Source of the DNA: Prosopocoilus inquinatus
Lineage: Eukaryota; Arthropoda; Insecta; Coleoptera; Lucanidae
Length of the DNA: 64,000 nucleotides
Assembly: GCA_036172665.1 (NCBI GenBank)
Contig: CM069873.1
Span: 40,394,001 to 40,458,000 of the forward strand
Direction of reading: 5' to 3'
In this document: positions 46,063 to 57,660 of the stretch, piece by piece
Numbering within the stretch: position 1 is the first letter of the stretch
Layout of the letters: the number at the start of each line of letters is the position of its first letter
Made by a program: the position numbers and the translations under genes
Notes under the pieces: model-generated
What the model saw: only the letters and a program-made list of their open reading frames with translations
Database searches by the model: none
What the model was told of the DNA's origin: nothing

Positions 46063-46857
46063 CACTGTGTCCACGGATTTGGTTCATAACAGGAATTATT
46101 TTAGAGTTTTTGAAAAAAGTCATTATAAAAGTTTTTGATTGTCCTAAAATCTCCAAAAATTTCTTAAAACGTAATAAATTCCGGTTGATAGCCGAAAAAA
46201 AACTAAGAGTTTTGTTTTGACTTTCTGCAACGAACTGTAAAATATGCAGTTTTCTTCATATAATCACGTTAGCTGATTTTGCTTGAGTCGTGAATCAAAA
46301 TCTTCTTACAATATCAAACACGCAGAAATTTCAGTTAAAAAAATTTCTGTCCATATGAAGAGCTTGGAATAAATTAAACGGCGCTTCTTCATTGTAAAGA
46401 AAAGCGAGATGACAAGCGGCCTTAAAACAAAATTTTTTGAATCAATTCTTTTAGTTACCCGCACGCCGGATTTTTTTAAAAATCATCTCAATTTGTATTT
46501 TATGACAAACAGTTCGAAATTCCCCAACATTTAGGCCCGATCGTTCCAATTTCCTAATAAATTTATTTGACGAATAATTCGACGAATCACCATGACAAAA
46601 CAATTCATAAGATTCAACTTATTTGCCAAATAACGTTAACGGTAACTTTATTAGCGAGTGGAAATACCGGCCGTTAATGAAATAAATACCCTCTAGAATT
46701 GATATTCTTGCCTGAATAGTTATTTCACACAAATTAGTAACTTTAACTGGCACTCAGTCCAAGGACAAACAAAAACTTTTATAAAGAATGACTCTTTCTC
46801 GAAAACTCACAAATAAAGAAGTTTTTCCTCTTATGAACCCAATCCGTGGACACTGTG
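46063..46857. mobile_element. Long-TIR element Y, 795 bp, TA-flanked
   Basis: Left end CACTGTGTCCACGGATTTGG and right end (inverse of CACAGTGTCCACGGATTGGG), TA at 46061-46062 and 46858-46859. TIRs run about 100 bp or more, through TTTATAAAAGTTTTTG. It belongs to the same family as element X, only 11 bp away. Non-coding interior. Confidence 0.85.
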
Positions 46858-47404
46858 TATCATTGCCTGTAAAACGTCTTTCAAAATAATAATAAAGTGA
46901 AACTAAGAACGTTTTTAATTCATTGCTCTGGAGCAGGATAAGCGCCTCAGAATGTCCCCACTCTCGATTGTTTGAGAGAATCCAGACTTAATTAATACAG
47001 AGAGGTATCCGGCAAATAAATGCAACCGTCGCAGCAGCTTTCTTAAGTAACGGTATAAAGAACAACTCAAATCTACTCCTGCTCTCTTGTGGACTAGATT
47101 TGAGTTTTTCTTTTTATTTTTAACTAGTGACTTCACTATGAGCTATAGAAGTGGCTCTTCTATATCTTTATATAAAATTTCAAAACAGCCTTATTTACAA
47201 CTAAAAAAACCCGGCTAATCTAAGTAACTGCTGAGAACTGTTTCCATTTCGATGTGTTTTTGTCCCCAGAATCGAATCCGTACTCGTACGAGTATTAGTT
47301 TTGAGTCAGCCTATTCAGAGTTATTACTAATTAACCCCATAATGGGGCTTACGTAAACTGTAAGAGATACAAAAGGGGCTAATCTGTATCGAGTACGTTA
47401 AATT

Positions 47405-47700
47405 TGAACATATAAAATAGCGACATCTTACTATCGCTTTTTGACCTAACATTGCAGTAGGATAGACAAATTGAAGCGGGATTTGCTCCTAATGAGTCCC
47501 CCATGCAAGGCGCCATGCTTGCTGTCAAAACATAATGAAAGATTTTAGAAAAATTTTGTGCAAATCGTTTTTGATTGCAGTGAGAACCTCGCCGCCTTGC
47601 ATGGGGGACTCATTAGGAGCAAATCCCGCTACAATTTGTCTATCCTACTGCAATGTTAGGTCAAAAAGCGATAGTAAGATGTCGCTATTTTATATGTTCA
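47405..47700. repeat. 108-bp near-perfect inverted repeat within a hammerhead element
   Basis: Arms 47405-47512 and 47593-47700 are inverses with a single mismatch (GAAGC against GTAGC). The 80-bp spacer contains a piece of the element's 3' tail (GCAAATCGTTTTTGATTG, about 47560) in the orientation opposite to the true tail at 47836-47868. Two inverted pairs are therefore interleaved in this locus. Confidence 0.9.
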
Positions 47701-47880
47701 TCACTCTTACATCGCATTTGCGAATAAATTGAGCAAGTCGTTTTTGGTCTGCAGTGGGAATGTCGAGCTACGTTTCTGCTGAAGAAGCCCCAAGCAGGGC
47801 TGAAACAGCTGTCCAGAGGCTGCTCGAGGTTCTCACTGCAATCAAAAACGATTTGCACAAAATTTTTTTGTTAAATTTAA
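47701..47880 (+). mobile_element. Hammerhead-ribozyme element, copy 6
   Basis: It continues from the inverted repeat: linker CATCACTCTTACATCGCATT, the extended stem I strand, the intact ribozyme (47772-47820), and the tail ending ATTTGCACAAAATTTTTTT. The element's usual 5' hairpin has been replaced by the enlarged inverted repeat. Confidence 0.78.
47772..47820 (+). ncRNA. Type I hammerhead ribozyme, intact core with GUC site
   Basis: Stem I strand GTTTCTG (47772-47778), core CTGAAGA (47779-47785), stem II AGCCC/GGGCT with a six-base loop (47786-47801), GAA (47802-47804), palindromic stem III ACAGCTGT (47805-47812), cleavage nucleotide C (47813), stem I strand CAGAGGC (47814-47820). The triplet before the cut is GUC, the best known hammerhead site. 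Stem I extends through TGCAGTGGGAATGTCGAGC (47749 on) pairing with GCTCGAGGTTCTCACTGCA (to 47840). The loopless palindromic stem III favours a two-molecule (dimer) ribozyme. Predicted cleavage lies between 47813 and 47814. Confidence 0.85.
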
Positions 47881-47960
47881 AGGTATGTTGCTATGGTAAC
47901 AACCAATCATAAAGCTTTTTGATTGGTTGTTACGATAGCAACAGTCCGTTAAATTTAAAG
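47871..47960. mobile_element. Tiny hairpin MITE between TTAAATTTAAAG copies
   Basis: Arms GTTGCTATGGTAACAACCAA (47887 on) and its inverse (to 47942) pair over 23 bp. TTAAATTTAAAG lies on both sides (47871-47882, 47949-47960) and may be a target-site duplication. Confidence 0.7.
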
Positions 47961-48385
47961 TACTCATACAGAATAGCTCCTATTGACGGATAAATTACAA
48001 AAAAGTTGCGTTATTTTGAAGTCTATAAAAATATGGAAAAGTCTCGTCCGTCATTAAATAATTTCGAATATCTTGCTTATTTATTGCTATAGAATCAGAA
48101 AAGTGAAACATCCTCAGGATCGATGATTCGACTGTCAACTGTTTTTTCTCTAGCGGGCGCTATCTTAGATATTCATACCACGTGATACAAAAACGATATG
48201 TAAATTCAACCATATGGCACACTTACTGTTTTAAAACAAAATAAAAGAGTTACTAAAAAAATAGTTTCAGAAAATAACATTTTTTATGTAAATACATAGC
48301 ACAGAGAGAGAAAAATAGGATATACATACTTTTTATGCCATATAATGTAAGTTGTAGAGTAGATCGAGTAGTAAATTGTGGTATA

Positions 48386-49455
48386 CAGGAAAAACTCTGC
48401 ATAGACCAAAAAATGATGCTACATCAAAAAACTGGTTTTCGGTACCTGCGCTCACTTAAAAATTTATAAAACTTCGATTTTCCTTTACTGATTTTTAATT
48501 GTAACATTGCATTGAAAAGAGAAAAAAAAACTTTTCAACGTTATATTAAAAATTGGTTCAAAAATGGCAGAGTTACACATACACCACATTTTTCCACAGT
48601 CATCGACAATTTATGAAAAAAGTTTATTCCATACATTTTTCTTTAAACTTTAATCTCAAGGTAACTACAGTTCTGCATTTCAACGCACCCGAAATCATTA
48701 AAATTGGTTTATATTTGATCGAGATATTTAGTTTTAATTAAATAAGTGAAACAGTAGTTTGCATGAGAACAAAGGAAACAAATTAGAGCATATGTGTTAA
48801 AGACAAAGATGCAGCTATACATTCTACGCCGAGTAGTAGCCATTTCGTTGCAAAAGTGCACTAATTTTAGTTTAAATTGAATTTTCGGAATGAAATGCAA
48901 AAATATTTTACTTTTGTAAGGTAATAGAAAATTTGAATATGCGTAGTTTACCAGGGCCTGGGATTTGCCAACAAAATCAATCTATCAATTTATCATTTTA
49001 ACATGACTTATAGCAAGTTTTATTATTCTAGTCTGAGAGATTACTTCCTCCTAGGGCAGTGTGTTAATTTTCAGAATGATTGCATGTTCCTCTTTCCGAA
49101 AACTTTTAATAGGCCACTCAACTTGGGTTGCTCTGTACAATATATTCAAAATTCAATACTTCAATGAAATCTTAACGGATTTTAATGCTCTTCTTAATGC
49201 TGGAATATTTATCACATAACGGTTGGTAAATAGTGGAAAAATGTGAAAACTGGTAAAAATTTGAAATGTTTACATGTGGAACTCTGGTAACTTTGAACTA
49301 ATTTTCAATTTTTGCATAACGTTGGAAAGGTACGTTATTCCTCTTTTCAACGCAGCATCAAAATCAAAAATCAGTGAAATATAAACGAAGTTATAAAGTG
49401 CGCGCATGTAACGGATAACTGTGTTTTGACTCTATCCTCATTTTTTTTTTGGGTG
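48386..49455. mobile_element. 1.07-kb long-TIR element
   Basis: The arms around 48440-48620 and 49230-49410 are inverses with moderate divergence (shared CACTGATTTTT-type, GCATTGAAAAGAG-type and CAACGTTAT blocks). Outer borders by TA and weak terminal match are tentative. Interior non-coding. Confidence 0.6.
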
Positions 49456-52400
49456 TATAGGATATTTCTTATATACATGACATAGAAACTTTATTTTCTC
49501 CATGAATTTATAATTTTAGAAGATTTGTTAAGTTAACAGGAGTAATAATTTCAGTTCTTAATGTTTGTAAGCATCCGATTATTTTTTGGTTAAACATTTT
49601 CTGAAACTATTAAGTAACTTAATATTTTGTTTTAATACAAAAGCATAAGTGTATTTTATTGTATTCAGATTTTATTTTTGTATCACATGGTGCGAATATC
49701 TAAGATAAAAAAAAAAGAAAGAAGAAATACAGTTGGCAATAGTATCTGCGAACCTGACATTCCTAACCTATACTTTCTCACGGTATTAGATTGTCCATCG
49801 AAATTACCAAATTTTATAATTCTATGGTAATAAATAAACAAAAGATATGCGATATATCCTAAATTGAGAATTTTCATTTTTAGGAAGATATTTCAGAAAT
49901 GAATGAATGGAAGAAATATTTCTGCACATTTTCATAAACACTAAAATAGAACAAACTTTTTTATAATTTAACAGACTTTGTTTGTATCTCTTATAGTTTA
50001 CAAGATCCCCATGGTGGGCTTTTAATTATGTGCTTGTAACCCCGTGTAGCACGATAAAATAGACAACTTTGTCCCAATTTAAACAAGCAGTTTTTCCAAC
50101 TACCGAAAGCGCATTACATTTAAAAACAAACTTATCGTTTGGCTTCTTTGCCAAAAATAAATAATGGACAGTTTGGCTAAGTAAATTACTTGCTCGTTTT
50201 TTGGAAAAGTAGTTTTGTTATTGGATGGCAAGGTTTCACAAGCCACAAACAGCTTTGCGCAAGTATTCGTGGCATTATTATTCGCGCGAATTAAATTGCA
50301 ATCTCTCTTAAGTGGCGAACATTCACGTGAATACAAAATTATAGTTCGAAGCTAACGACGTTCCTTTGAATATTATAATATAAAATACGCCGGAAAATTC
50401 TAGGGCACGATGTAATATTAACGACAACTATGCAATCAACTTCAATAAAAAAAATATACTTAATAAACAAATTTATAAAAATATTACGTGCAGTCTCATT
50501 TAACCCATAGTTAATAACTTAAATTTTAAATTTACTTATACAGGGTGTTTTCTAGCTTCCAATATATAATCTCACCACGCGATTCCACGTCAAAAAGTGT
50601 CAAAAAAAAATTATGCCACTTTCCTCTTAATCTCACTGTTAGTTATTGAGCGTGTAACAAAAAATACTCCTCACATTGTTAAAATAATATAACGTGGAAT
50701 AAATTCAAATTATTTTATATTATATAATAATCACTCCTTCTTATTTATTACAATTAGATTTACTGTTTGACATAATTTCTTTGACGGTGTTTTTAAATCT
50801 TATAATAATTATTAAATTAAACAAGGTGATTTTTGGAAATTTAACAAAAGTAAGCAACCTTTGAGATACTGCAACAAACTAACCGACAACATAGAGTTAC
50901 AGTGTAGACCGTCGAGGAGGCGATCAAACCTCATAAAAGCCTCTTTAACGGGTAAGATTTACGAACCGGAAGATACGTGAAAACTTTCTGCCCTCGCCAG
51001 AATCTCACAAATTGACTGCTGCAAATAACTCCACTACTCCTAACTCCACAACAAATACAATGAATTTATTATTAAAATTTACATTTAAAGTTCTGTCATG
51101 CTTTGACATTTAAAACAGCTTCGAATTTCAACAAAATGATAAATACTGTATAGAATAATTCAAGATACTTGACATTTCTTGTAAGTACCGTGAAATCAAT
51201 AAAAAATTTAAATCAGATATACCCTTGGAATATGAATCTATTGTAGACATTAAGTTAAAATGTATAACCGTTAAAAATTTAATATTTTTTACATCTTCAT
51301 CTTGCCGAAGAATTCCATTTTCCATTTTGATTGCTTTCAGTGTATTTGTAGTGGAATTGATTTTGTGTCTTCCGAACTCTTATTTAAAACAATAAACCAA
51401 CAAGAATTTTATAGGAACCAATAAAAGAACTAATTAAAAACAGAGGACACAAGGTAAAAAAAAAATGAAATTTCAAAAGAATGCTTCTTGTTAAAAGAAA
51501 TCGATTAACCTGCTAGTTTGGTAAAAAGTAATTACAGTAAAGAAAAAAAATAATATATGACAATTCTAAAAGAGTAAGAGAGTAGCTGGAGAAAAAAATT
51601 AATTAATAAAAATGGTGGGTGAAAAATGCAACCAAGATGGCGGAGGTAGGACTAAGCTAAGCTTCCACATGTAAAGTATCATGAACTATGATGACTCGTT
51701 TTTAATAACAGAGTATTTATTATTAAAAAAAAAGAACATGAAGAATTTCAATTAAAATCCTCGATAAATACACAAGTCCAGATGAAATCAAACATCATAA
51801 TATACAGGGTCTGAGAAATAAATAACTTCCTTTCACATTGGCCTGAGTGGTTTTTTTTATTTATTTTTTAAAACGGAATTATTTGAGTATCTCGAGAGCC
51901 CATCGCTTCATTTTTCTAAGTGGCCATTGAATATAATAAATCACGATTTTAAAATAAACCAGATTTTATGTCAAGTTGATTACATCTCATTCATATATCA
52001 ACGTCTGCGAAGGTGTCTAAATATGAAAACACTCTAGAATATACGCTATTTATTCAAGTGTCTACTTTAAAACATTAAAGGCGCACGAGGTAGAACTTTG
52101 CATATAAATTTTAACAGGCCACATTCAATACACGTTCATGGACTTTTAAAATCTTAAAGAATGTAGGTAGGTTGTACTTCATGGTTTATTACCGTTCCAC
52201 TCATGTGTAATAAAACACACTGGCTGCACTTACACTTTTTATTCACGAAACTATAAAAGCAAAGGTCCTTTTTTATTAATGAAACGAGTGCGCACGTTTT
52301 ACTTGCATGTTCAAATCATGTTCAAATGTTTGTTTAGGTATGTTCAAATAGTAAATAGCCAAAATTTTTCAATGGATTGTACGGGTTTAAGAGAAACAAA

Positions 52401-52930
52401 TTCGAACTCCCTTCCCCCTTCATCCCTCACAAAAAAAAACCTTTAATCACATGCTTCACAAACAGCGTTCTCGTTTTAAAATTGAAAATTCCTCGTCGAC
52501 ATCCGATTTTTTAACGATGGACGGCTATTCAAAAGCTTATCTGAAAGGTATCGGCTAACACTGAGGATATACGTTGCTTTAAAAGCTAAATGCAATTACA
52601 CTTTTTTATTTATCACAACTACTGAAATTTCGCAATTAAAAAAAAATAATTTTAAAGTCGTAATTCCATTTTAATTGAAATCGAATTATTTTCGAGTTGT
52701 AAAGTTTAAAGAGAAATACTATTATTCTCTTGGTTATTGTGACATCACCTACTACATGCTGCTGGTGACAACTTAGTACAGTCAACAACTTAATTTAAAC
52801 TTGTATGTCTTTGGAAGTCTCAGCTTATTTGAATGAAATTCTGGGAAAAAGTTTGCTCGAGGTAGTTTAGGTTTATTTCATTGAATACTAATTGGATTTG
52901 AGCAAAAAAAAAGGTTGCTAAAAAAAAACA
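49456..52930. other. No supported gene
   Basis: Isolated mariner-like ends at 50541 (CAGGGTGTTTTCTAGC) and 51805 (CAGGGTCTGAGAAATA) have no partners that I could find. A 55-codon open stretch ending near a GTAAGA donor at about 50952 is too short to call an exon. Confidence 0.35.
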
Positions 52931-53039
52931 AAATGACTTAATCGAGGGGTTGTTGCATCCACCTATTTAAACTAAATACATTAAGATCATGAAAATTGTA
53001 CCATAAATTTGGGAAACGTATCCTTTGAATATTCCTGGG

Positions 53040-53470
53040 GGTAAATTCAAATTGGCGCGTTATTAGTACTTGGAACGCACACGAGCGCGATGTTTCCGCA
53101 ACCGGTCTGTTACAGCGCCCACTACGATAGAAGGACGCGGAAGAACTGCGCTCCGTGAGCCATGGCCAACTAAAGGATGCTGTACGCACGCGCCAGCCCT
53201 TATTATCTAGTCACCCCGACTCCAGAACAAATGAATATTTAAACTTGTCAAACGTCTTTCTGGAGTTACATTATCATCCTCGCGGAATAGTTCGATCGCG
53301 GGGGCAATAAATTTATCATAGATTTTAATAGCCCCGTCAAGCGAGCCGTCCCCTTATTATGTCCTTTCCCTTGATCGGATAATTCAATTTATTACTAGGA
53401 ACATCGTTAGAAAACTATCCGGGGGTAATTATTCGGGCCGAGTCGCCCGGAATCGAAAACAACGCGGATT
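53040..53470. promoter_or_regulatory. CpG-rich patch, possible promoter or conserved element
   Basis: CG dinucleotides are dense here (for example near 53090-53190, 53280-53300 and 53410-53465) in a window that is otherwise AT-rich. No open frame on either strand has a recognisable domain and no repeat structure is visible. It may be an undermethylated regulatory region or 5' untranslated exon of a host gene. Confidence 0.3.
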
Positions 53471-53715
53471 TTATGTAACCAATACTATTCACACAAATTT
53501 TAAACTTCTAACTAGATTCATATTTCACAGCCAAAGCCGAACCCAATTAGGGAGAATTGGGGCAATTACCCAGCCCGTTTAGCTTGCAGGATACAATATC
53601 ATTTGTATGGAAGTTATATTACCTGAGCTTCTGCCTGACTCCGGAATTTTTCGATAGTTCATGGAAATTAATGTTAGGAAAACTGCAACTGATCATTCAG
53701 TATTTTCCACCCCAG

Positions 53716-53751
<36 letters not shown>

Positions 53752-54505
53752 TTATTGGACCATTTCAAAGAAAAAAAAATTACAGTGATGAAACAGATGA
53801 TAGGAATCCAATGGGACTGGCATCAGTTTACTACAACAAATGCAGCAAACTGTTCCACCTGCCAACCCGAACTTAACTAAACTTAACTAAGTTATATCTA
53901 TAAATATAAGTACTACATATGAAAGTTTGATAACACATGGCAGACCTATAAATGGAAGGATCTTAGTTGATCTAAAGAAACAGAAATTAGGAAAGAAATT
54001 GAATGTATGTAGTTTTGGCGGAAACAAGCAAATTTCATAAAGTAATATTAAAAATTGTGTTATATATTTTACGTTAAACATCTCATGTTAACGCTCGTCT
54101 AGTCAACAGGTACAGCTTCAAATGTCTCTTAAATTGTTTAGGAGGTAATTGTTTTAGAGTACAATCGAGGCTATTTAAACAGTACGCTACGTTATAAGTA
54201 AATGATCAGTGTTGTTTTGTGTTTAGGAACATCAATGAAATCTTTACGTCTTATATTTATACCATGTATATCTGTGCGATGTCTAATTTTCATCAATAGA
54301 TAAGGAGGAGTTCCAGATATTAAAATTTTGTGAGAAAAACTGGCGAAATGGAGAAAACGTCTGTCATCCATATTAAGCCATTTCGCTTCCTGTAACTTGT
54401 AAGAAATATGCTGCCGTCTCGGAATGCCGTAAATAAATCTTAGGCAACTGTTTTGCATTGTCTGAATACGCTTAATATCTCTGAAATCTAAACATGGGAT
54501 TTTAC
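53716..54505 (-). mobile_element. CR1-like LINE 3' end, minus strand
   Basis: A 5'-truncated LINE. The coding part is 54083-54505, about 330 bp of 3' untranslated sequence follows, and it ends in CCAATAAATTTATT running into an ATT microsatellite at 53716-53749. Related to the LINE at 27.6-28.8 kb. Confidence 0.8.
54083..54505 (-). pseudogene. C-terminal reverse-transcriptase region, frameshifted
   Basis: Minus-strand text reads CLDFRDIKRIQTMQNSCLRF, then IYGIPRRQHISYKLQEAKWL, then MKIRHRTDIHGINIRRKDF. After a frame change near 54195 it continues YNVAYCLNSLDCTLKQLPPK and QFKRHLKLYLLTRRALT before a stop at 54083-54085. It aligns with the end of the protein at 27661-28375 (QRVQNLCLRLTYGIRKYDHI, FRTDIHNVNIRFKG, MFKKRFRSYLFQRQ). 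The catalytic part is absent. Confidence 0.8.
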
Positions 54506-54627
54506 TCTAAAAAGAATGAAGCGAAATAGTAAAAGACAAAGCAAAAAATAAAATGAATAGAAATAGGGAAAAAAACGAAGAGCAACATTTTTCTGTACCG
54601 AAACCGATTCACCAGAGCTTACTGAAG

Positions 54628-54738
54628 ACAGGCTACAAATTGAAGTGGGAAGCAGGTTAATCTTGGACTTCGTTATTAGACTTCAAGTTAAGTTTTCAAA
54701 ATTGAGCTGTTCTCCACTTCAATCTGGCCTGTCTCTCT
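54628..54738. repeat. Hairpin unit, first of two direct copies flanking a LINE
   Basis: AGACAGGCTACAAATTGAAG (54628 on) pairs with CTTCAATCTGGCCTGTCT (to about 54737). A second, left-truncated copy is at 55373-55457 in the same orientation (TTAATCTCGGACTT, GAGCTGTTCCCCAGTTCAAT). The LINE fragment between them seems to have been inserted next to or copied with this unit. Confidence 0.6.
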
Positions 54739-54773
54739 AAAGATATTCGGTATTATCACGAGACGTTTTTCTT

Positions 54774-55287
54774 GCTCAAAAGCGAATCATACGTTGCATT
54801 GCTAATATTAGATCAACGGAATCTTGCAAACCGTTTTTCACATCCTACAAAATATTACCTCTAGCTTCTATGTACATTCTTGAACTTTTAACGTACGTGC
54901 ACAATAATCACAATAATTTCTCAAAAAATTTAGACTTCCATAATTAAGATACTCGACACCGAAATAATTACAGAAATCCTTTGGGACGTTCCAATTTAAC
55001 TAAAAAAATCCCGTCTGCTGCTGGTCCGAGATTGTATAACTTGCTACACCCTCATCTGAAACATATTGATAACAATAATGCGTTCAAATCGAAAATCAAA
55101 AAAAAATTAATTGATAACTGTATTTATAGTGTTACAGAATTTATTGAATTAATGGCACACTTGTGAATTTTGTTCTATGATACTTTTTTTTATAACTGTT
55201 TTTATGTTTTTATTTTAATATGTTTTTACTTTATTATTACAGACTTGACTTATCCACTTTTATAATTTTATAATTCTTGGATGAATA

Positions 55288-55373
<86 letters not shown>
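54774..55373 (+). mobile_element. LINE 3' end (jockey/CR1-like) with long ATT tail
   Basis: The frame from 54774 reads AQKRIIRCIANIRSTESCKP, then FFTSYKILPLASMYILELLT, then, after a stop and a change, GRSNLTKKIPSAAGPRLYNL, LHPHLKHI and KSKIKKKLIDN to a stop at 55164-55166. This is the conserved C-terminal text of many insect non-LTR elements. About 120 bp of 3' untranslated sequence and an ATT microsatellite (55287-55373) follow. Confidence 0.78.
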
Positions 55374-55376
<3 letters not shown>

Positions 55377-55457
55377 GGAAACAGCTTAATCTCGGACTTT
55401 GGTATTGGACTTCAAGATTGAGCTGTTCCCCAGTTCAATCTGGCCTGTCTTTCTAGC
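55373..55457. repeat. Second copy of the 54.6-kb hairpin unit
   Basis: Direct repeat of 54650-54738 with several substitutions; the left part is missing where the LINE tail ends. Internally GGGAAACAGCTTAATCT pairs with AGATTGAGCTGTTCCC. Confidence 0.6.
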
Positions 55458-55629
55458 AGGCATTGTCCGAACTGCAACGGTTCGAATTCGTACTTTTGGT
55501 AAGATACAGGTTACCATAGTGAATGTTTACAATATTTGTTTTTATTATATTTTTTATACACAACCGATTTCAAGTAGTTTACTATAAATTAAAAGTAATT
55601 AGAACTAATTAATGGAAACTTTAACTGGA

Positions 55630-56785
55630 ATAAATTCTGTAACTTAGAAACCTATTTTTATTTTTAATGGCGGATATTATAAAGGGGTTTCTTTAACTTT
55701 TTAATTATGTGGGTGAGTGAAACAACCCCTAACTACTTTTTTTTCCTTAAAGCTTGTTCAATTTTGAATACAACTAAGTTTTCATTTTCTTTATTTTTCT
55801 TAAATAGTAAAAGGAAAAAATAAAATAAAGTTTTTGTTAAAACCGTTTTTAATGCCAAAAATTTAGGAAATCCATTTTTTTGTTACTTGGTAAAAAAAGA
55901 AGCATTACATAAGTATGGTTGCGATCAACCAATAGCTGGCGCTGCCAATGCGCTGATCTTTCAAAAAGAAAATTGGCAAATACTGAGTTATCTAATTTTG
56001 ATTAGTTTTTTGCTCAATTGTTGTTCTTTTTAACTACCTACTCAAAACAACCGAGAACATCCGAAAACGCGCAGTCTTGCCTCTTTTTAAAAAGTTAACA
56101 CATTGGCAACGCCGTCTATTAGCTGGTCGCTACAATATAATGGCGTTTGGCATGCTTATTTCTTATCAAGTAACAGAAAAATGGAGTTCCCAAAGTCGAT
56201 ATCCCACTGTCAATATTTTGATTAAAATTTCCATCAATGTAAGACATATTACTTAACTATATAATGCTCGGTTTCTAAAATGATAAATAACTTTAAGTAA
56301 AGATAAATTTTGACAGATAACTTTATGAGAAGTATAAACTGTTTACGTTGCTGCGTATACGCGTTATCCATGGATAAAAATTTGAATAATGGTTTTTAGA
56401 AGTTATGGTCAGTTTACCTTGAGTTTATCTCTACATAAAGTTATGTATCGTTTCAGAAACCGGGCATATGTAAACTATATCACACTATCAATATCAATAC
56501 ATTTTTATAAGAATTTGATGTACACATAAATGTTTCCACTACCATAAAACCTTGTTTATTAAAATTTTTATGGATTTTTTTTCTTTTTGCTCTACTAAGA
56601 TAAATAAAAAAAGTACAAACGTAGTTGTGTTCCCAATTGAACAAGCTTTAAAAAAATTACTCTACATACCCTTCCAGTAAAATGAAATAGGGATTGTTTC
56701 ACCCCCCAAATAGTTTAAAGTTAAAAAAAAAATCCTTTGCAATATGGGCTATTAAATATAAAACTTGACCTGTTCCAAGAATTTT
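55630..56785. mobile_element. Long-TIR element with a nested MITE in its right arm
   Basis: Arms pair in three blocks: GGATATTATAAAGG with its inverse near 56745, TTAAAGCTTGTTCAATT (55748) with its inverse near 56640, and TTGTTACTTGG...GATCAACCAATAGCTGG (55883-55940) with its inverse near 56115-56185. The right arm is longer because the MITE at 56264-56467 and some unmatched sequence lie in it. Exact termini are uncertain. Non-coding. Confidence 0.65.
56264..56467. mobile_element. MITE with ATGCYCGGTTTCT termini
   Basis: Left arm ATGCTCGGTTTCTAAAATGA (56264 on) and right arm (inverse of ATGCCCGGTTTCTGAAACGA) match over about 45 bp, continuing through AACTTTA and GATAAA. 204 bp, non-coding. 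Confidence 0.85.
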
Positions 56786-56912
56786 TTTACATAGCTTAAC
56801 TTTTTAAGTTACAAGATATATTTCAGATAAACTTTCCACTCAGTACAAATATTAAATATTGCAGTATATTTTAGATATAAAATAATAGGAGTATTAATTA
56901 CATTACATTATA

Positions 56913-57578
56913 CAGGATGTTCTTTTACTGTGTGCTAGTATTTAAACCTGTAATATATCACCATAAATGGCAACGATTAAACTCATAAGTTCTTAACACA
57001 AATTTAATAGTTTTCGATAAAAATGCAGTGGCAGATTTTCACTAAACCGCTAAAAGTGGAACGCGGCCGCCGCTTTAATTAAGACCGGCAGCCGAAGTAG
57101 GCCAAGGTCAGTGCGTTACTTGCTGTTGAGCACGAACGATGTAACTCAGCCGCTCCGATTACAGCTGATCGATCAAAACGTTTACAATTTAAATTAACTT
57201 CACTGCAAGTAATTACAAGTTTAAGTATTTTTAAATTAAAATCTAGTGCAATTCAAGAAGCTGCGGTTCGTAATTGCCGAATAAATTAAAAGCGAGGTAC
57301 AAACAAATTGTAATTTCTCATTCCAATATTTTTAATAGACTTATAATAAAAAACGCTACGAAATGGTTTTGAATACGGAACTCAGTGCGGGTCGGTGTGT
57401 AGGAAGACGTTGCGACCTTGCAAGTATTTCTCTCTCGCACATATCAACGATTCCAAACAAGTGGAACATCGGAATTGTTTTGGCTATACGGTAACCACCG
57501 GAACATACGCACAGTAAGACGCATTTCATGAACTTATACTGAGGTTTCTTGATTTGCACACAGTAAAAGAACACCCTG
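56913..57578. mobile_element. TA-flanked element, 30-bp TIRs
   Basis: CAGGATGTTCTTTTACTGTG (56913 on) and the inverse of CAGGGTGTTCTTTTACTGTG (to 57578), each bordered by TA. 666 bp long. The interior includes a GC-rich patch at 57055-57170 and no gene that I recognise. Confidence 0.85.
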
Positions 57579-57660
57579 TATAATTTAAGAAATTGATGTT
57601 GTAAAAATTCGGTATGTAGAGATGCAAAGTTTATATCGAAAATTAAATGTGAGATTAAAG

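Noticed and set aside
50848..50990. 55-codon open stretch before a GTAAGA donor-like site
   Set aside because: Too short, no acceptor, no recognisable motif.
57062..57084. NotI-like GCGGCCGC followed by PacI-like TTAATTAA, suggestive of a cloning linker
   Set aside because: Both lie inside a native TIR element and no other vector sequence is present; taken as coincidence.
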